Assembly (NCBI GenBank): GCA_947095585.1
Contig: OX352761.1
Location: 36,853,260-36,917,259, forward strand
Source of the DNA: Nephrocerus scutellatus
Taxonomy: Eukaryota > Arthropoda > Insecta > Diptera > Pipunculidae
DNA length: 64,000 nucleotides
Direction: 5' to 3'
Shown: positions 33,456 to 43,384 of the stretch, one piece after another
Numbering within the stretch: position 1 is the stretch's first letter
How the letters are laid out: the number at the start of each line of letters is the position of its first letter
Translations under genes and position numbers: made by a program
The notes under the pieces: generated by a model
Told to the model about the DNA's origin: nothing
Seen by the model: only the letters and a program-made list of their open reading frames with translations
The model's database searches: none

Positions 33456-34828
33456 CCCCCCCCCTCTTGAATCATCCATCTGGTGAAATATACTGATGGT
33501 AGATTCACGGCTATATTGTTGTTTGGTCTGTTATTTCTCTTTTTCATATATATATATAATATTATTATTATAATAGTTACAATGATTATAGTCGTAATAC
33601 TAAAGGTTAGTTGTTGAGGAGACACCTCTATGTATTTTAATATTTTAATATTTTCAATAGGTTTGAAATCCACGATTTCGATATCTTTATTGTTTTCATA
33701 ATTAAAATTTAATGTAGGAATTATTAAATCTCCTTTATATTCTTTCCTATTAAAGGATTTATTGTTTAAATATATTTTACATTCTTTAAACTTTATTAAA
33801 TAATTGCCATTTAGGCTGTAATTATTTTTATTACAATTTTGTGTAAGATTAATTTGTTTAACATTTTTTAGAATCAAATATTCTCCTAATTCTTTTACAA
33901 TGGTTTCATTCAGATTCTTTATTTTACAAAAGTTTGGGTCATTTCTTAAGATTATATTATTAATACATTCATCATTTATTTCTGTTAAATCCTTTGTTTC
34001 TGTACTCGGATAGTATAAACTATTGTTTAATCTATATACTTCGTTAGTTATTAGATTTATTGTTTTATTTTTTATTGGGAAATCCTGTAGGTAATATTTA
34101 TAATAGGGTTCTTTTGTGAACTGTGGTATAGAAATTATTATTAAAATATTTTCGTTGTATATGGCTAAATGCATTTTTAAATGTTCTAAAGTTTCAAATG
34201 TTAAATTATATTCCTGAATTTCTTCCAATGTGAAGATATTATGAGTTAAAACGCCTGTTCGTGCGTTAAGCACTACATCTTCAATTAGTTCGATGTTATG
34301 TTTTACTTCTTTTATTTGGTCATTAAATTCTAATTCTATTCTTAAGTCATTGATATCATTTTTCTGATTTTTAAGTTCGTTTATTGTAGTTGTACCTATG
34401 TTAACTATCTCTGTTAACTTTTTAAACTGTTCATTGAATTGTTCATTAATCTTTACTTGTTGGTTATTATTATTTAATAATTGTTTATTATTTGTTTCAT
34501 ATTCTTTTAATTTATTTTCAATTTCTTGACGATCATCATCGTCCATTGTTCCGTACAGGAATTTCATGCCTGAACCTATTAGGTTAATTAGTCCTCTTTT
34601 TACAATTTTATGAGGGATTATTGTGTTTATTTTGTTTTCTAATTTTGTGAGCTCACTGAGTTGTTTGTAACTTTTATTAGGAATTTGTCTATACTGAGTT
34701 TTTAGTTCGTTCACTATTTGGTCATATTTAGTTAGATTGATAATGTGTAAAATGTTAGAGTAATCTTTAATCAGATGTACTGGTCTTGATTCTATTAATA
34801 CAAATTCTAATAGGGTTAGGGGTGTCAT
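33359..34828 (-). CDS. env: Errantivirus Env, baculovirus-F-like fusion glycoprotein
   Basis: 489 residues from ATG 34828, without internal stops. A basic KIVKR site at residues 74-78 is followed by GLINLIGSGMKF and YGTMDDDD, the arrangement seen at the protease-cleaved fusion-peptide start of insect Errantivirus and baculovirus F proteins. The central region is Asn-rich with many N-x-S/T sites. A hydrophobic anchor lies at about 404-427, followed by MKKRN and a cytoplasmic tail. The last residues are encoded by the LTR. In the family env is made from a spliced mRNA, so the first codons may come from an upstream exon; no clear signal peptide is visible at this ATG. It overlaps the end of pol. 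It is the only long unbroken gene of this element. Confidence 0.85.
   Translation of the reverse strand: MTPLTLLEFVLIESRPVHLIKDYSNILHIINLTKYDQIVNELKTQYRQIPNKSYKQLSELTKLENKINTIIPHKIVKRGLINLIGSGMKFLYGTMDDDDRQEIENKLKEYETNNKQLLNNNNQQVKINEQFNEQFKKLTEIVNIGTTTINELKNQKNDINDLRIELEFNDQIKEVKHNIELIEDVVLNARTGVLTHNIFTLEEIQEYNLTFETLEHLKMHLAIYNENILIIISIPQFTKEPYYKYYLQDFPIKNKTINLITNEVYRLNNSLYYPSTETKDLTEINDECINNIILRNDPNFCKIKNLNETIVKELGEYLILKNVKQINLTQNCNKNNYSLNGNYLIKFKECKIYLNNKSFNRKEYKGDLIIPTLNFNYENNKDIEIVDFKPIENIKILKYIEVSPQQLTFSITTIIIVTIIIIILYIYMKKRNNRPNNNIAVNLPSVYFTRWMIQEGGGVIYAPELPHTTKQDQHDIIFNHRHTTKRTKE
33456..33468 (-). promoter_or_regulatory. Polypurine tract of the Errantivirus
   Basis: On the minus strand this reads AAGAGGGGGGGGG directly before the 3' LTR start AGTTAT. 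Position and composition fit the plus-strand primer of reverse transcription. Confidence 0.85.
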
Positions 34829-36048
34829 TTTTATTGTTGCTATTGTCACCTGGGATATTTATTAATTTCGTATATTTTTTTCTTTTTCTAAACTGGTCTT
34901 TATGTAGCGTTTGTTTGTTGATCCGGGGTTGTATTAGTATTTTATTTCCACTTGTTTTTAGCACTTTTACTTTTATATGTTTTGTCTTTAATTTGTCAAT
35001 TCCTATGGGATTACAATTCGTAAATTCTGGATTTATTTCACAGTTGTTTCTACCTTTATTGATTTTAAATGTATTTTTGATTTTTACTTTTTCTATTCTT
35101 TCATAAATTTTTATTGGATTCACTTTACCGAAATGTACATCGTTGGGTTTCTCTTATGTAGTTAGATGTATTGTCCGATTGTAGACTTCTACTGATCGCG
35201 CTAAATTGTCGACTAAATTGTTTTTTTCTCTTTCAAGGAGTCTAAGGTTCTCGTTTAGAGTACTATGGAATCGTTCTATGTCTGAGTTTCCTGTGTGTCG
35301 ATAAGGTGTAGTGGTATGAGTGAGTATTTCGTTTTCTGTGAGATATTTGGTTATCGTCGGAGAACCAAATGTTGTATCATTGTCTATTGTTAAGAGTTTT
35401 GGTTTGGTCATATAACTAAAGATTTTTATCATAGCATTTAGAACATCTAATTGATTCTTGGATTCTGTTTTCTCCACTGCCACAAATTTTGAAAACTTGT
35501 CTATACAAGTTATAATGGTTTTATTTTTTTGTACGATATATAAATCCATGTGGTAATGTATGTGTGGACCTTGAGGTGTGGGGGTTTTTTCGTATGGGAG
35601 TTTGATTGGGTTTCGTTCAATTTTGAAGTTGCAAATTTCACAATTATTAATTATTTTATTGATTAATTCTCTCAGATTTGGTGTATAGAATTTTCTAATT
35701 ATTTCTAAATAGGTTTTTTCTATGCCTATGTGATTATGTGATTTGTGTACTTTTAATATTTCGTCTTCCGTTCTTGGAGGGTATAAATTTATTAAATTTG
35801 TCATTGTTCTAAATAGCTTTTGTCTGTTGTGGTGTTTTTAAGAAGAGTTCGTCTTCTGTCTCGTATCTTTTTAGAGATATCTCATCGTTATTAAAAAATA
35901 TAGAATTTGTAATGTTTGTGTCACACTCTGATATTATGAATTCAAAGTCTTTTTCTGTAAAGTCTCTTCGAGTGATAGTAATTAATCTTTTTCCTTTGTA
36001 TGGGAATGTAATTTTGTCTGAATCAATGTCTGTCTTTTTTATTATGAT
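34767..36048 (-). pseudogene. pol: Errantivirus pol, integrase part (broken)
   Basis: The integrase frame (34767-35804) shows the zinc-binding HKSHNHIG...CEIC set and a catalytic core with HMDLY, IDNDTTF and SDIERFHSTL, the D, D and E residues. An in-frame TAA at 35154-35156 interrupts it soon after the core, at the Tyr-Asn-Arg...His segment; the C-terminal basic tail continues in the same frame to 34767. Between RNase H and integrase there is also a stop at about 36049 and a frame change near 35810. Product would be a truncated integrase, so strand transfer by this copy is unlikely. Confidence 0.88.
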
Positions 36049-36857
36049 TTATCTCTTAAACATGTTTAACGGTTTATCAGTTATAGAAATTAAATCTGTC
36101 TTATCAGATTCTACTGAATGTTGAGTAGAGACTAGGTCTTCTTCTAATGCATTTATTTGATCTATTTTAATTCTTGAAAGGGCGTCTGCCACTTTGTTTT
36201 CTTTTCCTTGGATATATTCGATATTGAAATCGAATTCTTCTAATTTTATTTTCCATCGTTGGAGTTTTGAGTTGGGTTCTTTTAAATTATGGAGCCATAC
36301 GAGAGGTCTATGGTCCGTAAGTATTTTAAATCTTCTACCGTAAAGGTAGTGGCGGAATTGTTTGGTTGCCCAGACAATTGCAAGTAATTCTTTCTCTATT
36401 GTAGAGTAGTTGCATTCATGTTTATTGAGTGTGCGTGAAGCAAAAGAAAGTGGTCCGTGGGACTGGCTTAATACAGCGCCAATAGCGAAATTGCTAGCGT
36501 CTGTTGTTAATAGGAATTCTTTATTAAAATCTGGATGTTTGTTTATCAAGGTATCTGTCATTATTATTTTTAGTTTGTCGAATGCTTCGATATATTTTTC
36601 ATTATTTAGATCAATATTAGTATCTTTTTTCAAATAGAGAGTCATTGGTTTGATTATTTTTGCATAATCTTGAATGAATTTGCGGTAATAACCGGTCAAT
36701 CCGAGAAATGATTGTATTTCTTTTACAGTTTTAGGTATGGGGAAATCTTTTATAGTTTGTATTTTTGAAGGATTGGGTTTTATGCCTTCTGGCGTGATGA
36801 TATGTCCTAAAAATTCTTATTCCTTTTTTAGGAAATCGCATTTGTTCAATGAGATTT
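36049..36857 (-). pseudogene. pol: Errantivirus pol, RT thumb and RNase H part (broken)
   Basis: RT palm remainder (LNKCDFLKK), a stop shortly after, the [11 protein letters not shown] segment, [11 protein letters not shown] and an RNase H with [30 protein letters not shown] and [10 protein letters not shown]. The frame differs from that of the protease-RT part. RNase H itself is open to the stop at 36049-36051. The segment normally carrying the YxDD box is absent between this part and the RT fingers. Confidence 0.88.
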
Positions 36858-37946
36858 TTAAATTAACTTTACGAAGTCTCCTAAGACTTCATCCATCATT
36901 CGTTGAAACGTAGCGGGTGCATTTCTTAACCCGAAAGGCATACGTATCCATTCATAATGGCCTGATAATGTGGAAAAGGCCGTCTTTTCACGGTCTTCTG
37001 GGTTAATTTCTATTTGATAGAAACCCTTGGTTAAATCTAACGTAGAGAAATAGTTTGCTCTACCCATTTTATCTAATATGTCCTCGATGAGAGGAATAGG
37101 GAATTTATCTTCTTTCGTAATTTGATTTAATTTACGATAGTCAATGACAATTCGCCATTCTTTGTTTCCCATTTTGTCTTCTTTTTTGGGAACGACCCAA
37201 ATTGGAGCATTATATGGTGAAGTGGAATGTTTAATTATTTTTTGATCTAAAAGTTCCTGAATTTGTTTATTGACTTCGTTTTTGTGAACTTCAGGATATC
37301 TATATATCCTTGTAAATATTGGGGAAGTATCAGTTACTGGAAGTTTGTGTTTCACATGTGAAGTGAAGGATAGATCATCTCCTTTGTGAAAGAAGACATC
37401 TGAATATTCCTTAAGTGTTTTAAATAATATGCTTTTTTCTTCTGTATTTATATGGTTTGTATTTTTTTCTTCGAATTCGTCGAATATTGAGTCATATGGC
37501 GTTAAGCCATTTAGGTGATGAATTTCCATGGCATATTCTTGCTCATCGGTTTCATCAAAAAATATGGGAATCTTTATGTCGTTTAATTCAAGTGTTTTTG
37601 TTTTATAGTCAATTTTTCCATTATTTGTCATTAAAATATTATTTCCTATTAATCCATTATAATTTTCACTAAAGCTCATGATTTGAAATGTGCAATCTGT
37701 TTTAGCTGGTAGTGCGAATTTTTCTTTAGGGAAGGTTGCTTCTTCTGTTACTGTGACAGGATTTCCTACTGTATTGATTTGTAAAGGAGTATTTCTTTTT
37801 AAAATGTATTTTGGAGGTGTATCTTTTTTATTGATGATACTGATTGTTGCTCCAGTATCTATGAGCATTCTAATACATTTTCCGTTTTTTTCTATCCTGA
37901 GATAGGGAAGTCCTGATTTGTTTCCGAGGCCTGTGCCCGAAAATTT
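36858..37946 (-). pseudogene. pol: Errantivirus pol, protease and RT fingers/palm, YxDD deleted
   Basis: Enters from gag by a -1 shift near 37940-37946. Protease has LIDTGATISII (catalytic Asp). RT then shows the VPKK...WRIVIDYRKLN block, FSTLDLTKGFYQI with the first catalytic Asp, and WIRMPFGLRNAPATFQR. The frame ends soon after VLGDF at 36858. In the -2/+1 frame the sequence resumes directly at NLKISLNKCDFL, a motif that family members place some 35-40 residues further on. The missing stretch is the one carrying YxDD, so this RT lacks two catalytic aspartates. Confidence 0.9.
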
Positions 37947-39511
37947 GTATCATGTTCTTGGTTAATTTTTATTTCGTTTGATCCCACAGGATTGTTCTTT
38001 TCGTTTTTATAATATTCATTGCTATGGTTTTTTCTCGTGTAGTTCATTTGTCGAGGCGCAATTCGCCGTAGTTGGCTACTTCCAGGATCTACATCCATGG
38101 GTTGTGGCCTTTGATTATTATAATTGTTATTATAGTTCCTATTATTATTAAAATTATTTTGAGGTCTGAAATTATTGTTATTCTGATTGTTGTTATAATG
38201 GTTAAACGGGGGTCTGAACGTTTGTTGTGGTCTAAAATTATTATTATTAAAGTTATTTCTAAATAGTCCCTGATTTTGAAAGTTTGGTCTAAGACCTTGT
38301 TGTTGAGGATAATAAATTCTTGGTTGAAAGTTTTTATTTTGGGTATTTTGGGGTTTTTGTATCCTTTCTTCGAGAGGACTTGAATTGACGAATCCTGCTT
38401 GTGTGAGCTCGTAGAGAGCTTGTTGTAAGCTTGTTGGCTTTAAAGCATAGAGGATAGTCCTCATATGAGTTGGAACCTTTTCTTTAAAAATGTTTAAAGC
38501 AGTGAGGTTATTATTTTCTACTTCGTGTTCTTTATTTTCCTGAACGCTTTTCTGATTTAAATCACACAAGATTTTTTGGATATTATTATAGAATTCTAAA
38601 ACATCACCTTTGAAGCTGGTCTGACGAAGGTCTTCGTACAGCTGGAAAGAGTTTTTAAATCCTCCAAAATTGTTTACTAGCATTTGCTTTATGTCCTGCC
38701 ATTTTTGCAGGTGAGAATGAATCTCAATACAACGTTTTGCCTTGCCGATAAATTTAGATTTGAGAATGTTAATACACATTCTCTGCGATTGTGCATTGTA
38801 TTCTAGCAATGTAGGGATGATATCATCTACGTTTGTTAAGAATGTGTAGAGGTCTTCTGGACGACCATCGAATGTATGCAATTTTTCAATATATTTTAAT
38901 GGGTCAAGCGTTAAATTTTTCTTTGGTGTCTCGTCTACTTGACCGAGTTGACCAATGTTATCTGGGTTTAGACTTATGTTTGTTTTATTGTTAGAAATCT
39001 GTTCACAATTTTCACTTTTGAAACTTAAATTATTACTGCCTTTTCAAAAATATTACTACCAGGATTATTTGTTTTATTTTTGGAAATTTGTTCACAATAT
39101 TCACTTTTATTACTTAAATTATTACTACCCAAAATCTTGTTAAAAATATTACTGTTAAGATTATTATTTTCTAAATTAAATTCTTCTTTATTAATATATA
39201 ACTCTTTAATGTTATCTCTGTTCTTATTCTTACGTAATTCTTCAGGAATCGGCTGATTCCTAATGTTGTATAATTGAAGGTCCTCTTCTGATGAACTGTT
39301 TTCTTCGTTTGTAAATCTGGTCTTTGCCTCCTGTAACTTCTTCTTTCTGAATTTCTTGATCATTAAGACTCGGAAGCTGTCTTTTCTTCTTTAGTAATTT
39401 TGTTGAAAGTATAGCAGATACTTTTTTAGTTTCTTCAAATGTTAATTTATTTATTTCCTTCTTTGTTGGTAATGGGTAAACCAGTAGCCAGTTTTGCCAT
39501 TCAACAATCAA
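37892..39511 (-). pseudogene. gag: Errantivirus gag (two frameshifts)
   Basis: The main open part, 37892 to about 39040, carries the capsid-like region (FDGRPEDLYTFLTNVDD) and a long Asn/Gln/Arg/Pro-rich tail with repeated NNN and FRPQ, ending near PMDVDPG, a motif also seen in gag of 17.6/297-type elements. The N-terminal part begins at about 39511 (MIVEWQNWLL), shifts frame near 39325-39345 and back near 39045. A stretch of about 25-30 residues (SNIFNKILGSNNL and SEYCEQISKNKTN) is repeated imperfectly between 39000 and 39180. No zinc knuckle is seen, as is usual for Errantivirus gag. Confidence 0.85.
37940..37946 (-). promoter_or_regulatory. Slippery heptamer for -1 frameshift between gag and pol
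   Basis: On the minus strand the sequence is A-AAT-TTT in the gag frame (codons AAT and TTT at 37945-37940), matching the X-XXY-YYZ rule. The pol (-1) frame is open from here through LPYLRIEK into the protease, while gag stops at 37892. Motif and frames are seen; frameshifting is inferred. Confidence 0.65.
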
Positions 39512-39820
39512 TTTTCCTCTACGGAATTTTATAGCATTACCATATGCGTTGGATTGAGCTATTAATTGATCCTCTCGATTATTTCACTGAATTGATAATT
39601 CACTGAATTTATTTTAAAGTGTTTTTATTTCCGTCGATTTTTGTACGTTTTTATTTCACTTTAAAGTTTGTTTAGCGATACAGAATTTTATAGTTATTAC
39701 TTCAAACTGTAGTTAATTTTAGAAACTTTTGTTTGAAAAAGTAAATTCACTATTTAAAAACGGAACGTTGGTTTTTTACTTGGATAGCACAAATATAGTG
39801 ACTATCCTACCGACTGCGCA
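38882..39820 (-). other. Errantivirus leader and gag N-terminal region
   Basis: From the primer site to the gag core. 39512-39801 is AT-rich leader with no supported gene and may hold the env splice donor, which I cannot place. 38882-39511 is the damaged gag N-terminus with its internal repeats. Confidence 0.6.
39802..39820 (-). promoter_or_regulatory. Primer-binding site resembling tRNA-Ser
   Basis: Directly after the 5' LTR the minus strand reads TGCGCAGTCGGTAGGATAG. Errantiviruses of the 17.6/297/ZAM type use tRNA-Ser with a TGGCGCAGTCGG-type site; here one G appears to be missing after the initial TG. The tRNA match is from recalled family knowledge. Confidence 0.7.
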
Positions 39821-40208
39821 AATTTAATTATTGAAAATACAAAAAGTATTTTTAAAAATTATTTTTATTTGAAAACCTACGCGTGATGTGTTTTAAGTCT
39901 ACTTAAGTTCTGCCTTGAATACAATTCAAGTTATTATTTATATAGATTCTGTTTTACATATTTCTTAGTCATAATACATTAACGTCTTTCCTTTGTTCTC
40001 TTTGTTGTCTGCCTGAATTGCGCGTTGGCTTCGAAGTTGTTTATTTGAGTCATCATTCCTTTGTTGTCTGCTTGAATTGCGCGTTGGCTTCGAAGTCGTT
40101 TATTTGAGTCATCATTCCTTTGTTCTCTTTGTTGTATGTCTGTGGTTGAATATGATATCATGCTGATCTTGCTTTGTTGTATGTGGGAGTTCTGGTGCAT
40201 ATATAACT
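39821..40208 (-). repeat. Errantivirus 5' LTR (388 bp)
   Basis: Complete LTR; on the minus strand it runs AGTTATATATGCACC to CAATAATTAAATT. It holds two tandem units with TGAATTGCGCGTTGGCTTCG, against three in the other LTR. Followed on the right by the AGTG target copy 40209-40212. Scattered substitutions separate the two LTRs, so the insertion is not very recent. Confidence 0.92.
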
Positions 40209-40212
40209 AGTG

Positions 40213-40839
40213 TAGTATAGTCTCTGTTCATTACTAATTGAATTGAATTAAAAGGTTTAAACTCGGAAATTATTTTATAACTACATTAACTGGAAAACTA
40301 GATATACACTTTAATTTAAGATAAATGTACAACATAAAAATTAAATAAATTTAAATAAAAAAAAAAAGAAATAAACAGTGCATTGTCAGTAAATGTTTGT
40401 AACCTTTGTCACGCTCAAAGTCCTCGCGGCCGTGTAGACGACACAGCCTACTCTGCTCTTTTTTTACACATACGCAATAAGTACAACTTGTGCAAAATTA
40501 AAATTTATACTTCACTTATAGCACAGCATGCACCACTTTTTTTTGAACAACGAAGAAATATGCTATGTATAAAATCTCGACGAAATTAACCGTTATTTGG
40601 ATTTTACATAATTTATTTGGTAACAAAAAAATTGGCTAATTTAGCTACTTCTAATTGCTTAATTTAAGAGAGATTGGTTGTGTGAGCAAATCTTCGTATA
40701 TGATTGATATGTTTGTAAAAAACAAATAATATTTTAGCTAAATGTTAAGCACATTAGTAAATATACCCAACTTTTTATTTATTCTTAAACAGCAATTCAA
40801 AAATAGTTCGATCACCAATTTTGATTTGCTGTAGTTTAG
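40213..40839. other. Spacer between gypsy element and mariner
   Basis: AT-rich, with an A-rich patch near 40350-40380. I see no supported gene, RNA or repeat. Confidence 0.5.
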
Positions 40840-40841
40840 TA

Positions 40842-40863
40842 ACGGGTGTTTTTTTAAGAGGTT
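40842..40863. repeat. Mariner left terminal inverted repeat
   Basis: 22 bp starting ACGGGTG with seven T, matching the right end in inverse orientation at 20 of 22 positions; preceded by TA. Confidence 0.9.
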
Positions 40864-40947
40864 GCCGATTTTTTTTTTGAATAAAACACATATAAAATTA
40901 TGAAATGACCAAACTTTTTTTTTATTTGGTAGATAATTTTTTGGCAT

Positions 40948-42033
40948 TTAACATTTAAACACAATTTCTTGCATATGGCTACCACGACTATTTTTCACAA
41001 ATGTCATTCTGGAGGTCCAATTTTCCAGCACTTTTTCAAGCATTTGAGGGCGTATGTCAGCAATGACACGTTGAATATTGGTTTCCAAAGCGTCAATCGA
41101 TTGAGGTTTATCCACATAAACCAATGACTTCACGTATCCCCACAAAAAGTAATCGAGTGGCGTCAAATCGCACGAACGCGGAGGCCAATTCACCGGACCA
41201 TTTCTCGAAATAATGTTGTCGTTGAAAGTTTCTTTCAATAAGTCGATTGTTTCACGTGCTGTATGGCAAGTGGCACCATCTTGTTGAAACCACATTTCAT
41301 CCATATCCATATCTTCAAGATTTGACAACAAAAACTCATTTAACATGGTTCTGTATCGATTTCCATTCACGGTAACGCGTCGTCCTTCCTCATTTTTAAA
41401 GAAATATGGACCGATGATCCCACCAGCCCATAGACCGCACCAAACAGTACATTTATCAGGATGCATTGGTAATTCTTGAACGGCGTGTGGATTATCTTTG
41501 CTCCAAATGCGACAATTTTGTTTGTTGACGTATCCATTTAACAAAAAATGCGCCTCATCACTGAAGAGAATTTTACGGTAAAAAAATGGATCTTCGTTCA
41601 ATTGATTTAACGACCAATCACTGAATTCACGGCGCAAACGATGGTCGTGTGGCTTTAATTCTTGCACCAATTGAATTTTGTATGGCACCAAACCCAAATC
41701 TTTACGTAAAATTTTCCATAAAGTCGATGGACAAAGTCCAATTTGCTGAGCACGACGACGAATCGATAAATTGTCGTTTTCTTCGACACTGGCCTCAACG
41801 ACAGCAATATTTTCTTCTGTACGAACTCTTCTCATTCTTGTCGGTGGCTTGGCATCCAAAAGAGTGAATGTAGACCGAAATTTGGTAATTACGTTCTTTA
41901 TGGTGGTCTCTGACGGACGATTATGTGCACCATAAAATTCACGAAGTGCTCTATAAACATTTTTAATTGAACACTGATTTTGAAAATAAATTTCCACGAT
42001 TTGAAAACGTTGTTCTGGAGTTAACCTATTCAT
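40948..42033 (-). CDS. Mariner-family transposase, DD41D type
   Basis: 361 residues from ATG 42033 (MNRLTPEQRF); an upstream in-frame GTG would add 12 residues but is less likely. The N-terminal half is helix-turn-helix-like DNA-binding sequence (SIKNVYRALREF at 22-33; LSIRRRAQQIGLCPSTLWKI at 89-108). The DDE/D catalytic core has D159 (LFSDEAHF), D252 (WFQQDGATCHTA) and D294 (PLDYFLWG). Exactly 41 residues lie between the second and third Asp, the DD41D spacing of the rosa group rather than DD34D of classical mariner. No stop or frameshift. It would cut and rejoin its own element at TA. Confidence 0.94.
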   Translation of the reverse strand: MNRLTPEQRFQIVEIYFQNQCSIKNVYRALREFYGAHNRPSETTIKNVITKFRSTFTLLDAKPPTRMRRVRTEENIAVVEASVEENDNLSIRRRAQQIGLCPSTLWKILRKDLGLVPYKIQLVQELKPHDHRLRREFSDWSLNQLNEDPFFYRKILFSDEAHFLLNGYVNKQNCRIWSKDNPHAVQELPMHPDKCTVWCGLWAGGIIGPYFFKNEEGRRVTVNGNRYRTMLNEFLLSNLEDMDMDEMWFQQDGATCHTARETIDLLKETFNDNIISRNGPVNWPPRSCDLTPLDYFLWGYVKSLVYVDKPQSIDALETNIQRVIADIRPQMLEKVLENWTSRMTFVKNSRGSHMQEIVFKC

Positions 42034-42123
42034 AATGATTTGCCAAACAATACTGAGTAGAAATGCCACTTTGAGCTGTCAAAACAACTGTCATAAAATA
42101 AAACGACATCTATCGGAAAAACA

Positions 42124-42145
42124 AACCTCCTAAAAAAACACCCTT
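42124..42145. repeat. Mariner right terminal inverted repeat
   Basis: Inverse partner of the left repeat, ending CACCCTT before TA at 42146-42147. Confidence 0.9.
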
Positions 42146-42239
42146 TATTATTAGCAAAAGAATTTGGTAAAAACTCCATTTATTGTTTTTTTTTTTTTTT
42201 TTTTGTGTACAAACGAATCAGTAACGTTTCACTGTTGAG

Positions 42240-43263
42240 TGGTTGGTTCGTAGAAATTTTTCTTATTGTTGTTATTTTTAATATTTTAAATTTTTTTTAT
42301 ATTCTTATCTTATTTTACGTAAATTTTCATCATCTTGACGGGTTCAGTATTTTTACTTTGTAAAATGAACTCTTATTTTGAAATTCATTTCACAAATATT
42401 CGCAGCATTAAAAGTAATTTCAACTCGATCGTAGCACATCTTAACGCGAATAATCCTGCGGTTCTAAGTTTATGTGAAACGCAGGCCTCTTATATGGGTA
42501 CCTTAAATGATTTTCATTGCCCGGGGTATTCTCGTGTCGACCGTTTGGTTCCACATCGTGGAATTTATATACGAGATGACATCAGTTTTAGTGTACCTAA
42601 ATTTAATATTCAAAACTGTAATCCCGTGTTCAATGCGATATGAATTGAAATTGTAATTTCAAACCATTCGATGTTTATTTGTTCCCTTTATCGTAGTCCT
42701 AATTTGTCACCTGATGACACTAATATTGAGTTTAATTACTTATCGGAAACTATAGACAAGATTTATCAATCCTCACCAACATCAGAATTGGTAGTCTTGG
42801 GCGATTTTAATGTCCACAATGATTCATGGTTGACCATTCGAATGGTAGAGATCGATCTGGTGAAACCGCAGAAATATTTTCAAATATTAATCTTCTCACC
42901 CAACTCATTGATAAGCCAACTAGGTATCTGCTCCATTAGGTCTTTCTGACCATGCTTTGGTAGTAGCCAAATTTTCAATAACACCAGCCCAGCCTCGTAA
43001 AAGGCTAATCTGGCACTATAAAAATGCTAACTGGAAGCTCCTGAACCAATTTTATAGCTCATTTGATTGGTCAACCTGCTTTTCCAGCAATAATGCTGAT
43101 GAAGCATCACAACTTATCACGTCACCATAAGGAATGAAAAATTGCATTCCTTGTTCATTTAAAAAGAAAAATACTCATAATAATAAATGGCTTAACGAAC
43201 ATTGCCGGTCAGCAGTCGCGTATAAAAAAGCAGCCCATTTGGACTACGTTAATTGAAAGAAAA
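42240..43263 (+). pseudogene. Decayed LINE ORF2, endonuclease part (5' half of a split LINE)
   Basis: From ATG 42365 (MNSYFEIHFTNIRSIKSN) the frame is an APE-type endonuclease: NIRSIKSN, LCETQ, then a stop TGA at 42641-42643 where Trp is likely, continuing in frame with SLYRSPN and VLGDFNVHNDSW, then a frameshift before LSDHALV near 42945. Degraded sequence continues to about 43263, where the LOA/I-group LINE interrupts it. The T-rich stretch upstream (42150-42360) gives no gene. The RT part resumes at 46244. Confidence 0.8.
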
Positions 43264-43384
43264 CCTTGTAAAGTTTCGAATAGCTGATGATGATGATATG
43301 GGGGTAAATCAATGGCACTGCGACCCTTGTGGATCTATTGCGCCCCCCCTAGACTAGCGCTGTAGGGACGGTGCCTGCCCAACC

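Larger units (their letters stand above)
28050..40208 (-). mobile_element. Errantivirus-type gypsy element (17.6/297-like), defective
   Basis: LTR element on the minus strand, bounded by a 4-bp duplication AGTG (28046-28049 and 40209-40212). The order on the minus strand is 5' LTR, serine-tRNA-like primer site, gag, protease-RT-RNase H-integrase, env, polypurine tract, 3' LTR. LTRs start AGTTATATATGC, the AGT start typical of Errantivirus. Without the nested LINE it is about 7.2 kb. Gag and pol carry several frameshifts and stops, and the RT lacks its YxDD box. Env is uninterrupted. A Jockey-clade LINE sits in the 3' LTR. Confidence 0.93.
40842..42145 (-). mobile_element. DD41D (rosa-type) mariner element, 1.30 kb
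   Basis: Bounded by TA dinucleotides (40840-40841 and 42146-42147). Terminal inverted repeats of about 22 bp read ACGGGTGTTTTTTTAAGAGG on the left and AAGGGTGTTTTTTTAGGAGG (reverse complement) on the right, with two mismatches over 22 bp. One long transposase gene fills the interior on the minus strand. Both ends, TSD and ORF appear whole, so this copy could be coding-competent. DD41D elements were first described from a tephritid fly (rosa), which fits a fly host. Confidence 0.94.

Noticed and set aside
34786..35106. 106-codon hydrophobic plus-strand frame opposite pol/env
   Set aside because: Antisense of Lys/Asn/Ile-rich pol tail, which reads as Phe/Leu-rich; not a membrane protein gene.
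40383..40589. 68-codon plus-strand frame
   Set aside because: No recognisable motif, codon use or context.
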